Part shown: one piece after another, positions 51,798 to 60,923 of the stretch
How positions within the stretch are numbered: the first letter of the stretch is position 1
Layout of the letters: every line of letters begins with the position of its first letter
Origin: Thermococcus sp. JdFR-02
GTDB taxonomy: Archaea > Methanobacteriota_B > Thermococci > Thermococcales > Thermococcaceae
Direction: 5' to 3'
DNA: 64,000 nucleotides
Assembly: GCA_002009975.1 (NCBI GenBank)
Contig: MTLP01000012.1
Span: 62,001 to 126,000, forward strand
The notes under the pieces: model-generated
Database searches by the model: none
What the model was told of the DNA's origin: nothing
What the model saw: only the letters and a program-made list of their open reading frames with translations
Position numbers and translations under genes: made by a program

Positions 51798-52187
51798 TTA
51801 AGTCTCAAGTATCTCGATAAGTTCCTCTTTCTTTAAGTTTTTCGTCAATCCAAGCTCTAAAGAGTGCTTTAGCAGATATTCTGGAAATTTTGAATCTTCA
51901 AAAAATGCACGAATTCCCATTTTTGGAATGTAGAAAAAGTAAATTCTCTTTTTTAGTTCTCTGCTGGTGGCAACCATAAAGCCTTTTTCTGCATTAATTC
52001 TAACAACTTCAAAACCAAAAACCTCCGCTAAGCTTAAAAACATCTCAAAGAGCTTTGTCCTTGCATCTTTTAGAGCCTTGTTCACTGCCTGTTTCGATAT
52101 GTCAAGATTTTCAGCTATGTCAATTTCCCTAAGCCCTTTAGCCTTTAAAAGCCAAATTTCCTCCATTCTATCAGGTAGTTTGAACAT
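51798..52187 (-). CDS. Small HTH DNA-binding protein (Tfx/sigma-region-4-like)
   Basis: 129 residues. The N-terminal third is an HTH (WLLKAKGLREIDIAENLDISKQAVNKALKDARTKL, about 13-47). The rest is an alpha/beta region (about 50-125) unlike any domain I can name. It overlaps the end of the upstream membrane-protein gene by 17 bases and ATG 52187 follows GGTGG. It could be the regulator binding the dyad before that operon. Confidence 0.75.
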   Translation of the reverse strand: MFKLPDRMEEIWLLKAKGLREIDIAENLDISKQAVNKALKDARTKLFEMFLSLAEVFGFEVVRINAEKGFMVATSRELKKRIYFFYIPKMGIRAFFEDSKFPEYLLKHSLELGLTKNLKKEELIEILET

Positions 52188-52890
52188 TTTGAGCCACCTT
52201 CCAGAGGGCTTTGATAAACTCCTCAGTGTTCTTCGCTGTTATCAGATACAGTCTCCTAGGGGTTCTTATCACAACATATTCAACACTATAAACTTCCCAA
52301 ATAGCAACTGTGAGGACAAATGCCATAATTATAAACATAAGAATATCATCCGCCGTAATACTTCCGATCTTTAAGTAAAGCATGAGAACTGCAAGAAGCA
52401 CAAAGGAATATGTAAAAATCCCAGTAATTTTTTTCTTTGAGAAAGGTATGGTAAAAGCAGAAATGTAAAATAGTCCAAAGACTATCAACCCAATATCTCC
52501 AAAATAGTACCCTTTCAGAAGTCCATGTGGCAAGATTATTAAATCAAAAAGAGCATAGGCAACAAGAATCATAAACAGAATTATTTCCCACTTAAAATAT
52601 TTGGCAATTGTGCCTTTTTGAAGTTTATTAATGGTTGTTATTTCCTCAATTTCGCTAAAGGGAATCTTTATCTTCAGCTTTCCAAATACATATTTCAGCA
52701 CGATAAAATCCTTTTCGACTTCAGCTCCAGTTCCCCAAGAGGCAAACAAAACAATCCAGCCAAAAATCCAAAAAGGCCAGTAGTTTTCAGGTGTCACCCT
52801 CGGGAGAACAATGATAATAGTAAATGAAATAACCACTAGAACAAACGGAATTCCGCTGAAGTTCATGGGTCTTACATCTTTAAGCTTCAT
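52171..52890 (-). CDS. Multi-pass membrane protein, unknown function
   Basis: About 239 residues. Six hydrophobic segments can be placed (about 15-32, 37-52, 95-115, 125-145, 150-170, 180-200), with a cytoplasmic PH-like stretch between helices 2 and 3 (EKDFIVLKYVFGKLKIKIPFSEIEEI). ATG 52890 follows GTGAT. It is the first gene of a two-gene operon with the HTH protein, resembling membrane-protein/regulator pairs that sense membrane state, but this is inference. Confidence 0.72.
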   Translation of the reverse strand: MKLKDVRPMNFSGIPFVLVVISFTIIIVLPRVTPENYWPFWIFGWIVLFASWGTGAEVEKDFIVLKYVFGKLKIKIPFSEIEEITTINKLQKGTIAKYFKWEIILFMILVAYALFDLIILPHGLLKGYYFGDIGLIVFGLFYISAFTIPFSKKKITGIFTYSFVLLAVLMLYLKIGSITADDILMFIIMAFVLTVAIWEVYSVEYVVIRTPRRLYLITAKNTEEFIKALWKVAQNVQTT

Positions 52891-52908
52891 ATTAATCACT
52901 ATTCAACC

Positions 52909-52934
52909 TTAGTCAACATATATAGGTTGACCAA
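52909..52934. promoter_or_regulatory. Inverted repeat overlapping the TATA box of the membrane-protein/HTH operon
   Basis: GTCAAC-ATATATAG-GTTGAC (52912-52931), with an extra TT/AA pair on each side after one mismatch. The AT-rich centre is itself the minus-strand TATA box (CTATATATG), about 30-40 bases before the ATG at 52890. A dimer bound here would prevent TBP binding, that is repression. Confidence 0.65.
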
Positions 52935-53030
52935 AGTTTATAAATTTTGCGATAATTTGCATGAGTTATATTTTTCAAATGATAAACTTTAAAGTTTCAG
53001 ACTAAGAATTACCTGTTGAGGGAGTTAAAA

Positions 53031-53855
53031 ATGAGTCTTGAAAAACTCTATGAGCTTTTAAGCTGGCCCATGCGTCCAGATGATGAAGTAGCTAGAAGAA
53101 GATTTGAAAAAATTGTGAGAGTTTTTGAGCTTTTAGTTGAGAAAGGGACAATTAGGGTAGAGAAAAGTGTTAAAATACTTGATCTAGCAGCGGGGACAGG
53201 TATAGCGGGAGCGGCTTTAGCTAAAGTTCTTAGGGAGAAAGGAATTGAGATTGAGCTTACGGTTGTTGATGCCAGAGAAAAAGACCTCCCTCTTGTTAAT
53301 GAATGGTTGAAGCTGAGTAAAGCGAGAGATGTAAAAGTCAAAACTATAGTAGCGGATATAAGGAAACTGCACGAGTTTGTTGAGAAAGATAGCCATAATG
53401 TTGCTTTGCTTTGGGGCTTAACTATGCCTCACTTTGACCCTTTTGACGCTGTAAAGATTTTTGCAAATACAGCTTATGCACTAAAAAACGATGGAATTTT
53501 CATGATGGAAGAGTCTGATAGAGTTTATGGAATCCTCTACAGGCAGGGTTACAAAAACTTCCTTGTTGAGACTAAACGTGAGGGGTACACATTAGTCTCA
53601 GTTCATGAAGGATACAACCTCAAGAGGGGAATGTTTAGGAGAACTTATTATAAATTGCCGGGCTTTGAGAAAATTGCTGAAGAAGAGCACAGACTTTGGG
53701 ACATCGCAGGAATTGTTGGAATAGGGAGTATTTTCTTCAGAGAGTTTGAGCTCATGACAAAAAGCACACATGGCATTTTTGGCATTTCCGATGTATTGAT
53801 CTTTAAAAATCCAAGGAAAAGTTTGCCACTTAGTGAATTTTTAACGGAGGGATAA
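53031..53855 (+). CDS. Class I SAM-dependent methyltransferase
   Basis: About 274 residues. SAM-binding motif I is VKILDLAAGTGIAGAALAKVL, motif II acidic loop is TVVDAREKDL, and NVALLWGLTMPHFDPFDAV lies at the post-motif region. The substrate is not evident; the insertion at DRVYGILYRQGYKNF may recognise it. ATG 53031 follows GAGGGAG; the TTG at 53016 is inside the same leader. A TATA-like AAACTTTAAAGTTT palindrome lies upstream. It is two bases ahead of moaE and probably cotranscribed. Confidence 0.85.
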   Translation: MSLEKLYELLSWPMRPDDEVARRRFEKIVRVFELLVEKGTIRVEKSVKILDLAAGTGIAGAALAKVLREKGIEIELTVVDAREKDLPLVNEWLKLSKARDVKVKTIVADIRKLHEFVEKDSHNVALLWGLTMPHFDPFDAVKIFANTAYALKNDGIFMMEESDRVYGILYRQGYKNFLVETKREGYTLVSVHEGYNLKRGMFRRTYYKLPGFEKIAEEEHRLWDIAGIVGIGSIFFREFELMTKSTHGIFGISDVLIFKNPRKSLPLSEFLTEG

Positions 53856-53857
53856 AA

Positions 53858-54289
53858 ATGCTCACAAAGCTCTTCAAAAAGCCAGAGGATTTTGATATCA
53901 ACGAAGCAATAAACTTAGTTTCATCTAGAACAACGGGAGGAATAGTCATTTTTTTAGGAAAAGTTAGGGAGGAGAGTCATGGAAGGAGAGTAAAAAAGCT
54001 GATTTATGAAGCCTATGAAGAAATGGCGATGAAAGAAATGAAGAGAATTAGGGAAGAAGCATTACAAAAGTTTCCAATTGAAGAGATTTTAATATGGCAC
54101 CGTTATGGAGAGCTTGAAGTTGAAGAAAACACGATTTTAATAGTTGCGGCTGGAAAGCATAGGAAGGAATCTTTTGAAGCCTGTATATGGGCAGTTGATG
54201 AAGTGAAAAAAAGAGTTCCCATTTGGAAGAAGGAAATAACTGATGAGGGTGAATTTTGGATTGAAGGAAATAAAGTGAGAAAGGCTTAG
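53858..54289 (+). CDS. moaE: Molybdopterin synthase catalytic subunit
   Basis: 143 residues. The GGIVIFLGKVREESHGRRVKKLIYEAYEEMA start, the HRYGELEVEE segment, KHRKESFEACIWAVDEVKKRVPIWKKE (with the catalytic lysines) are all typical of MoaE. It receives sulfur from a thiocarboxylated MoaD to finish molybdopterin (or tungstopterin) dithiolene. The MoaD-like gene is 2.8 kb upstream on the same strand. The stop overlaps the convergent glnA stop by three bases. Confidence 0.95.
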   Translation: MLTKLFKKPEDFDINEAINLVSSRTTGGIVIFLGKVREESHGRRVKKLIYEAYEEMAMKEMKRIREEALQKFPIEEILIWHRYGELEVEENTILIVAAGKHRKESFEACIWAVDEVKKRVPIWKKEITDEGEFWIEGNKVRKA

Positions 54290-55608
54290 ATATAGAAATA
54301 TCTTTCAAGCTCCCACTCTGTAACCTTTTTGGTCTCTTTTGGAATTTGCTTCTCTTCAAGATAGGCCAAATAGCTTTCCCACTCCTTTTCTTTGTACTCT
54401 ATGAAGTTCTTGTATGCTTTTCCTAGGGCTTCTCTAACCACTTTGTCTTTCTTCAATTCCTCTAAGGCTTCACCTAAGCTCTCTGGCAAAGTTTCAATGC
54501 CAAACTTCTCTCTTTTCTCTTCACTCATGTGATAGACATCTTCCTCTACATAGCCAAAGGGTTCAATTTTGTGCTTGATTCCATCCAATCCAGCCTTGAT
54601 TATAGCCGCAAAGGCTAGGTATGGGTTTGCACTTGGATCTGGGCAGCGATACTCAATTCTTGCTCCTTTTCCTTTGAATGCTGGAACCCTAATTAAAGCG
54701 CTTCTGTTCTTGTATCCCCATGAAATATAAACTGGAGCTTCATAACCTGGAACTAAACGCTTATATGAGTTAACTGTTGGGTTTGTAACAGCTGTTAGAG
54801 CTTTAGCATGCTTTAAAAGTCCCCCAATGAAGTAAAGGGCTAATTCACTTAATCCTTTGTCTCCAACGAATATATTTTCCCCATCTTTCCAGAGGCTTAT
54901 GTGTAAGTGCATTCCGTTTCCGGGCATTCCATAGATTGGTTTTGGCATAAAAGTTGCATACAATCCATGCATTTCTCCAACGGCTTTAACTATGTATTTA
55001 AAGCTTACAATGTTATCAGCTGTTTTCAAAGCCTCAGCAAACCTGAAGTCGATCTCGTGTTGCCCAGCGCCGACTTCATGGTGTAGAACCTCTGGGATTA
55101 AGCCAAAATGGGGCATGTATAATGCGATTTCTCTTTTTATTTCCCTTGCTTTATCGAGATTTACAATATCGAAATATCCACCAACATCTGGAAGCTGCAA
55201 TTCCCATGTGCCGTTTCTCCTGAAGAAGTAAAACTCTGCTTCTGGACCAATATATGCACTTATTCCCTCTTTTGCAAGCTCTTCTAAAGTGGACTTTAGG
55301 ATTCCTCTTGGGTCTGCATAATAAGGTTCATCGTCCTTGTATATATAGCCATAAACCCTTGCAATTCCATCCCATGGAACCTCTGCATAGGTGCTTGGAT
55401 CTGCTTTGAATATTAAATCACTATCTTCAATTCCTTGGAATCCCGGAACTGAGGAACCATCAAAGGAGATGCCATCACTTATTGCTTCTTCATACCTGCT
55501 TATAGGAACTTCCATTCCCTTTGGAACTCCATTTATATCAACGAAAATGAGCTGGACAAACTTGGGTTTCACCTTAACTTCGATTTGTTCTGCTCTCACT
55601 TCGTTCAT
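54286..55608 (-). CDS. glnA: Glutamine synthetase, type I
   Basis: 440 residues from ATG 55608, five bases after GAGGTGA. Motifs DGSSVPGFQGIEDSDLIFKADPST, the ammonium/metal loop GPEAEFYFF, EVGAGQHEIDFRFA, the NGMHLHISLWKDG histidine, and NKSALIRVP-like NRSALIRVP are all present. The short form (about 440) is the archaeal/alpha type, without the 25-residue insertion of enterobacterial enzymes. A palindrome upstream of the promoter (55693) could be its control site. It is a single gene, divergent from the epimerase cluster. Confidence 0.97.
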   Translation of the reverse strand: MNEVRAEQIEVKVKPKFVQLIFVDINGVPKGMEVPISRYEEAISDGISFDGSSVPGFQGIEDSDLIFKADPSTYAEVPWDGIARVYGYIYKDDEPYYADPRGILKSTLEELAKEGISAYIGPEAEFYFFRRNGTWELQLPDVGGYFDIVNLDKAREIKREIALYMPHFGLIPEVLHHEVGAGQHEIDFRFAEALKTADNIVSFKYIVKAVGEMHGLYATFMPKPIYGMPGNGMHLHISLWKDGENIFVGDKGLSELALYFIGGLLKHAKALTAVTNPTVNSYKRLVPGYEAPVYISWGYKNRSALIRVPAFKGKGARIEYRCPDPSANPYLAFAAIIKAGLDGIKHKIEPFGYVEEDVYHMSEEKREKFGIETLPESLGEALEELKKDKVVREALGKAYKNFIEYKEKEWESYLAYLEEKQIPKETKKVTEWELERYFYI

Positions 55609-55692
55609 TTTTATCACCTCTTAATGATTAAATGTTCATCATAAACGATGTATTACTGAACAACTTTTAGAATAAAAGGCTTTTGTTTAGAA

Positions 55693-55711
55693 ATTTGTCA
55701 CTTTGACAAAT
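55693..55711. promoter_or_regulatory. Inverted repeat upstream of glnA promoter
   Basis: ATTTGTCA-CTT-TGACAAAT is a perfect inverted repeat. The likely glnA TATA (CTTTTATTC, minus strand, about 55671-55681) is downstream, so the site is at an activator-like position relative to glnA. Half-sites (TGACAC around 55738, GTCAG around 55790) recur nearby in the same gap. The binding protein is unknown. Confidence 0.5.
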
Positions 55712-55899
55712 GTAATAATGCTTTTCTATCGATTAACTGACACATGTTAAAATTATTCAAAAAATTTCCAAAAATTTACAAATCTATGTCAGTAAAATTC
55801 ATCCTTTTAATGGTGTATTGATAAACGTGTAGCATTGTAATAAATAGACTACAAAAAGAATATATATTTGATGTTTAGACAATGCAAAAGGTGAAGATT

Positions 55900-56856
55900 A
55901 TGGAGATTCTGGTAACCGGTGGTGCTGGTTTTATAGGTTCTCATTTGGTTGATAAATTAATGGAAAAGGGCAACAAGGTTAGAGTTGTTGATGATTTAAG
56001 CGCTGGAAGTTTAAAAAACATTGAAAAATGGTTAGATGATAAAAATTTTGAATTCATTAAAGGTGACCTAAGAGATCCAAAAGTTGCCCTAGAAAGTGTT
56101 AAAGATGTCGATATTGTTTTTCACTTAGCTGCGAATCCAGAAGTGAGGATTGGTGCTCAAAGTCCAGAGCTTCTGTATGAAACCAACGTTTTGATAACCT
56201 ACAACCTTTTGGAAGCTATGAGAAAAGAAAATGTGAAATATCTTGTTTTTACATCTTCTTCAACTGTCTATGGGGATGCTAAAGTTATTCCAACTCCAGA
56301 GGATTATGCTCCCTTAGAGCCGATAAGTGTTTATGGTGGTGTTAAATTAGCAGCTGAAGCATTAATCAGTGGATACGCTCACACTTTTGATATTAAATCT
56401 CTCATCTTCAGGTTAGCGAACATCATAGGTGAAAGGTCAAATCACGGAGTAATCTATGATTTCATCAATAAGCTCAAGAAGACTCCTGAGAGATTAGAAA
56501 TTCTTGGAGATGGGACGCAGAGAAAAAGCTATCTCCATGTTAGTGATACAATTGAAGCAATGCTTTATCTTTTTGAAAAGTTTAAAGAAGAGGAGAAAAT
56601 TTACGATGTTTATAACTTAGGAAGTGAAGACTGGATTACAGTTAAAGAAATAGCAGAAATAGTCAGCAGAGCTATGAACTTAAATCCGGGGTTTTATTTT
56701 ACTGGTGGTGTTGATGGCGGCAGGGGATGGAAAGGCGATGTTAAGTTCATGCGCTTAAGTATTGAGAAAGCTAAAAGTAGAGGTTGGAAGCCAAAGATGA
56801 ATAGCTATCAAGCAGTTGAAAGAACTGTGAGAGAGCTTTTGGAGAGTATGGGTTAG
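55900..56856 (+). CDS. NAD-dependent epimerase/dehydratase (UDP-glucose 4-epimerase-like)
   Basis: 319 residues. Rossmann motif LVTGGAGFIGSHLVDKL, the DDLSAGSLKNI adenine loop, serine-rich SSSTVYG and the YGGVK (YxxxK) catalytic pair are intact, as in GalE/WbpP-type short-chain enzymes. It supplies UDP-galactose or a related sugar for the glycan cluster that follows. ATG 55900 is chosen over ATG 55882 because AAGGTGA lies five bases before it and a TATA (AATATATATTTG, about 55859-55869) gives a short leader. Confidence 0.9.
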   Translation: MEILVTGGAGFIGSHLVDKLMEKGNKVRVVDDLSAGSLKNIEKWLDDKNFEFIKGDLRDPKVALESVKDVDIVFHLAANPEVRIGAQSPELLYETNVLITYNLLEAMRKENVKYLVFTSSSTVYGDAKVIPTPEDYAPLEPISVYGGVKLAAEALISGYAHTFDIKSLIFRLANIIGERSNHGVIYDFINKLKKTPERLEILGDGTQRKSYLHVSDTIEAMLYLFEKFKEEEKIYDVYNLGSEDWITVKEIAEIVSRAMNLNPGFYFTGGVDGGRGWKGDVKFMRLSIEKAKSRGWKPKMNSYQAVERTVRELLESMG

Positions 56857-56893
56857 GTTTTTATATTTTCTCTATGTTTTATGTTTGAGAGCA

Positions 56894-58135
56894 ATGACTG
56901 AAAGTCTAAAATTGAGATTAATAAAAAATGCCAGTTGGTTATTTTCTGCAGAGGTCATATCAAAGATACTTGCCTATGGATTAATTGTTCTTTTAGGAAG
57001 AACTCTTGGTGAAGAAGGGTTAGGACAGTATTCTTTCATATTCTCTTTCGTAGCTTTAACTTCAATTTTCTCCGACTTGGGTGTTAGTTTTTATGTAATG
57101 AGAGAAATTGCAAGGGATAAAAGCAAGACAGAGGATATTTTTCCTTATGCTTTGGGTTTGAAAATTGTTTTAGCTTTAATTAATTTTGGAATTATAGTTG
57201 CTTTAGCCTCACAACTAAATAAGCCAAGCTGGATTAAGGCTTTAATCTATTTAGTTGCTTTTGAAAACATCCTATTTGTGATTTCAAACATTTTCATTCG
57301 TCTTATGTTTGCTTATGAAGTTACAAAGTATGAAGCTATTGCAAAGGCATTAGAGAGGTCTTGGGCATTTTTTATTGGAGGAAGCATTTTGTATTTTAAG
57401 AGACAACTTACACCGTTTATTATTGCTCTCGTTGTCGGGTATTACCTTAGGGAATCTTTGAGAGTTTATTGGGGCTCACGATTCTTAGACAGGCTAAAAA
57501 TGAAGTTTGATGTTAGGGCTTGGCTTGAAATTTTGAAACATTCCTATCCTTTTTGGTTGATTGGACTTTTTATCATAATTTATTACCGTACGGATATAGT
57601 CATGCTTGGCTTGTTAAAAAGCGATTATGATGTTGGAGTTTATAGAGGCGCATACACCTTAATAGAAGTCCCTATGTTCATCCCCAGCATCGTGATTTCA
57701 ACAACTTTGCCCTCAATGGCAAGACTCTGGAAAGAGGATAGAAAAACTCTTGGGGTCTTGTTTAAGAAAAGTTTTCAAGTGTTGGCTTTGATTGGGATTG
57801 TCGGGACTTTGGGGTTTTACTTTTTATCCGACTTTGCTATAAGAATTGTTTTTGGAAGTGGATTTAGAGAAAGTGTGGGAGTTTTGAAAATTTTGGGTTT
57901 TGCTGTTCCGTTTATGTTCTTAAATTCTCTATTTGGGAGTCTTTTGAATGCAACAGGGAGAGAGCTAACTTTTACAAAGATAACCGCTTTTACGGCTTTT
58001 GTCAATGTTGTGTTAAATTATTTCTTGATTCAGGGGTATAGTTATTATGGAGCCGCTGTTGCGACAGTGATGAGTACAGGAATTCAGTGTCTTTTGATGT
58101 TTCATATCTCCAAGATCTCAAAATTTCTTTCTTAG
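56894..58135 (+). CDS. Polysaccharide flippase (Wzx/MATE-like, oligosaccharide exporter)
   Basis: About 413 residues with twelve or more helices. It opens with LRLIKNASWLFSAEVISKILAYGLIVLLGRTLGEEGLGQYSF, a typical first pair of helices for Wzx/RfbX proteins, and contains the GVYRGAYTLIEVPMFIPS and SVGVLKILGFAVPFMFLN segments. It moves lipid-linked glycans to the outer face for S-layer or N-glycan assembly. The start at ATG 56894 is preferred; TTG 56885 is in frame. Its 3' end overlaps the convergent phosphodiesterase gene by 18 bases. Confidence 0.88.
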   Translation: MTESLKLRLIKNASWLFSAEVISKILAYGLIVLLGRTLGEEGLGQYSFIFSFVALTSIFSDLGVSFYVMREIARDKSKTEDIFPYALGLKIVLALINFGIIVALASQLNKPSWIKALIYLVAFENILFVISNIFIRLMFAYEVTKYEAIAKALERSWAFFIGGSILYFKRQLTPFIIALVVGYYLRESLRVYWGSRFLDRLKMKFDVRAWLEILKHSYPFWLIGLFIIIYYRTDIVMLGLLKSDYDVGVYRGAYTLIEVPMFIPSIVISTTLPSMARLWKEDRKTLGVLFKKSFQVLALIGIVGTLGFYFLSDFAIRIVFGSGFRESVGVLKILGFAVPFMFLNSLFGSLLNATGRELTFTKITAFTAFVNVVLNYFLIQGYSYYGAAVATVMSTGIQCLLMFHISKISKFLS

Positions 58136-59701
58136 TTTTTTGATGGTTTTTTTGAGTTTTTCATTTTCTTGTTTTTTGTTATAATAGGTTGGGTCAACAT
58201 ATTTTGGTTTTCTTTTAGCGAATTCTGAGTCTTTTTCAAATATTTCTGTTAGGACTTTTCCGTCCATGTCGTTTGGGATTGGTAGGTTAAAGATGTGGAG
58301 GACTGTGGGGGCAATGTCATAGATTTTTGCATTTTCTATTTTGTAACCTTTCTTAATCCCCGGACCATAAGCAAGAAAAATACCATCTACATGATGGGTT
58401 CCAAATGGTGAGGAAATTTTCTCAATCATTGGAGCACTTAAATCCAAGGACGTCGAAAGACCATAGCCCCTCTTCAACAAGAAAATTATGTCTGGAGCTT
58501 CATCTAGATATGGTCCAGAATACACTTCTTCCTTTTTATAGACAGCTTCAATGATGCGTTCTCCTGTTTCTGGGTCTTTAAGGGTAGACAGCTTAGAGGT
58601 CAATTCATCCCTAAGCTTTTCATATTGTTCTTTGCTCTGAACTTTTTCACGATTGATTGATAGATATTGAGATGCGCTTCCAAATTGAATACCCGCATAA
58701 ACAATGCTTTCCTTGAGATCTACCTCAATAGAAGAAGAAGGAAGCTTTGCCTTGATAGACACAGGAAGGTATTTTCGGATCCAATCCAAACGGAGCTTCC
58801 TGAGTATTCTCAAAACAGAAGCCTGAGTGATGCCAATCTGCATTAATAGTGATTTATCCGGGCCTTCCGGTGGAGTTTCTCTCTTTTTAAGTTTAACATA
58901 TCCCATCTCATAAAGCCATTTAGTGATGTTGAAGTATCTCTTAAGCTCACAGAATCCATGATCAGACATCAGGATAACAAGTGTATCCTCAGGAATAGTC
59001 TTAAGTATAATAGACAGGCTTTTATCTACTTCGGCGTACACTCTAAGCAGTTTTTCTCTATCTTGGAACTGTTTATGTTGAACTACATCTGTCGCTTGGA
59101 ATAATACAAAGAAAAAGTCCCACGGATGATTTTTTATCAAATGGATGACTGTTTTTGTTCTTTTTTGTATCGTTCTTATAAGCTCGTTTATGAATTCCTC
59201 AGTATCCCACTTAGTTCTGACAATTTCTGGATCAGGTTCAATAATATATCCAAGTTTTTCTAGTTCTTCTGAAATCTTATTAGGATACACATAGTCTTCA
59301 GCATTGGGTGGGGTTAACATCCCTGAGATCACTACCCCATTAATTTTTTCAGGAGGGTACGTGACAGGATGATTGATGATTATTGACCTCTTGCCGTAGA
59401 AACTTAGATAATTCCATATCTTTTTTGATCTCACATCAGAAGATTTCACAATCCGAACTTTTCCAGTTTTGGTATCAACTATTATGAAGTTATAAACACC
59501 TAGCTTTGCTGGATTCTTTCCTGTAGCAAAGGAAGGCCATGCTGGCACTGTTACGGGTGGGATTGTGCTTTTTAAAATTCCCCATGTCCCGTTTTCCAAC
59601 AATTTTTTAAATGTCGGTAATTTCCCCTCTTTCACAAATGGCAAAATAACGTCCCAAGTTGCACCATCTAACCCAACAACGAATACTTTTATTTGAGTCA
59701 C
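58118..59701 (-). CDS. Type I phosphodiesterase/alkaline phosphatase superfamily protein
   Basis: About 527 residues from GTG 59701 (GGAGGG five bases upstream; the upstream frame would run into the next gene). Motif FVVGLDGATWDVI holds the metal-binding aspartate, PPVTVPAWPSFATG the nucleophile threonine, and LMSDHGFCELKR and GTHHVDGIFLAYGPGI the further aspartate/histidine ligands. No signal peptide. Family members cleave phosphodiesters or phosphates in nucleotide-sugar or glycolipid turnover. Position in the glycan cluster suggests a nucleotide-sugar or lipid-linked substrate. Confidence 0.87.
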   Translation of the reverse strand: MTQIKVFVVGLDGATWDVILPFVKEGKLPTFKKLLENGTWGILKSTIPPVTVPAWPSFATGKNPAKLGVYNFIIVDTKTGKVRIVKSSDVRSKKIWNYLSFYGKRSIIINHPVTYPPEKINGVVISGMLTPPNAEDYVYPNKISEELEKLGYIIEPDPEIVRTKWDTEEFINELIRTIQKRTKTVIHLIKNHPWDFFFVLFQATDVVQHKQFQDREKLLRVYAEVDKSLSIILKTIPEDTLVILMSDHGFCELKRYFNITKWLYEMGYVKLKKRETPPEGPDKSLLMQIGITQASVLRILRKLRLDWIRKYLPVSIKAKLPSSSIEVDLKESIVYAGIQFGSASQYLSINREKVQSKEQYEKLRDELTSKLSTLKDPETGERIIEAVYKKEEVYSGPYLDEAPDIIFLLKRGYGLSTSLDLSAPMIEKISSPFGTHHVDGIFLAYGPGIKKGYKIENAKIYDIAPTVLHIFNLPIPNDMDGKVLTEIFEKDSEFAKRKPKYVDPTYYNKKQENEKLKKTIKKLRKKF

Positions 59702-59714
59702 TTTTTGCCCTCCA

Positions 59715-60923
59715 CTATTTTTGGTAGTCTTGTAGAACCTTTTCATATATTGCAATTATTTCTCCACTAATCTTTGAATAATCAAATTTCTCTCTCCATT
59801 TTAAAGCGTTTTGTGACAATTTTTTTCTAAGTTCTTCATCAGACTTAAGTTCAAGTATGGCATTTACCAAAATTTGTGGATTCTTAGGAGGTATTAGATA
59901 TGCATCATGCAGATGTGTTAAGATTTTCTCAGTATATCCAACTTTTGTGACTATTGATGGTTTTCCCATACAAAGAGCTTCCTGGAGAGTTGTAGACCAA
60001 ATATTTTCTACAGGTGATAAAGCACAAAAAACATCGCTTAATGCATACCATACTTCAGTATCACTCCTTTTTCCTATGATTATGAGGTTTTTTAAATTAT
60101 TTTTTGCTTTTAATTTTCTGATTTTGCTTTCTAATTTTCCACTACCAACTATTAAGAACATAACGTTTTTTTCATTTCTAAGTATCTTCGCTGCTTTAAC
60201 TAGTGTTTCTGGATCCTTATCCCAGTCTACTCTAGCCAAAAACAAAACTATAAATTTGTCATAAAGTGCCAATTTTTCTCTATATTTCTTTGCATTTTCC
60301 AAAATTTTCTCAGAAAATGGGTTGAATCTTTCTAAGTTTATTCCCTTATATGTAAAATAAATCTTGTACTTCAAGTTGGGATAGTTGGAAAGGAGAAGAT
60401 CCCTTAGTTCTTCATGATGAGTTAGTATTGCATCAGCTTTTTTGATTATAACATCCAACATCATTTTGAGATACTTATTGTCAAAACTTTGGATATAGTT
60501 AGTTAATGGGATTCTAATGTCATTTCCATGGGCAGTTACGATTAATGGTTTCTTATATTTCTCTTTTAGTTTTACTCCCGCATAGCCAGAAGGCCAGGCA
60601 AAATGGGCATGAATTAAATCAAAATCGATATTCTCTTTTTCAATAATCTGGCTAGCAACTTTAAAATAGTTGTTTCCCAGATGCTTTCTGAAAAATGTTA
60701 TTGGAAGGTGAAAGAATCTCGGATAATATACCTTTACATTATCATAATTATAATCTTTGAGATTCCTTTTTGTTCCCAATGGCTGTGGAGAGATGACAGT
60801 TATCTCTTTAAAGTACTTCTTAAGTTCATTAACTTGCTCTTTTACAAAAATACCTCCATAAAAAGAGTTATCTTTATTTGGGAATAGGTTAGATAAGATA
60901 AGTAACCGTCTATTAAATTTCAT
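59715..60923 (-). CDS. Glycosyltransferase family 4
   Basis: 402 residues with two Rossmann-like halves of a GT-B enzyme. The N-terminal half has HAHFAWPSGYAGVKL and VTAHGNDIR. The C-terminal half has VLFLARVDWDKDPETLVKAA and the SPVENIWSTTLQEALCMGKPSIVT donor-binding site (EAL..G..P). It is cytosolic and uses a nucleotide sugar. Its stop is 13 bases from the phosphodiesterase GTG, and its start overlaps wecB by 11 bases. Confidence 0.92.
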   Translation of the reverse strand: MKFNRRLLILSNLFPNKDNSFYGGIFVKEQVNELKKYFKEITVISPQPLGTKRNLKDYNYDNVKVYYPRFFHLPITFFRKHLGNNYFKVASQIIEKENIDFDLIHAHFAWPSGYAGVKLKEKYKKPLIVTAHGNDIRIPLTNYIQSFDNKYLKMMLDVIIKKADAILTHHEELRDLLLSNYPNLKYKIYFTYKGINLERFNPFSEKILENAKKYREKLALYDKFIVLFLARVDWDKDPETLVKAAKILRNEKNVMFLIVGSGKLESKIRKLKAKNNLKNLIIIGKRSDTEVWYALSDVFCALSPVENIWSTTLQEALCMGKPSIVTKVGYTEKILTHLHDAYLIPPKNPQILVNAILELKSDEELRKKLSQNALKWREKFDYSKISGEIIAIYEKVLQDYQK

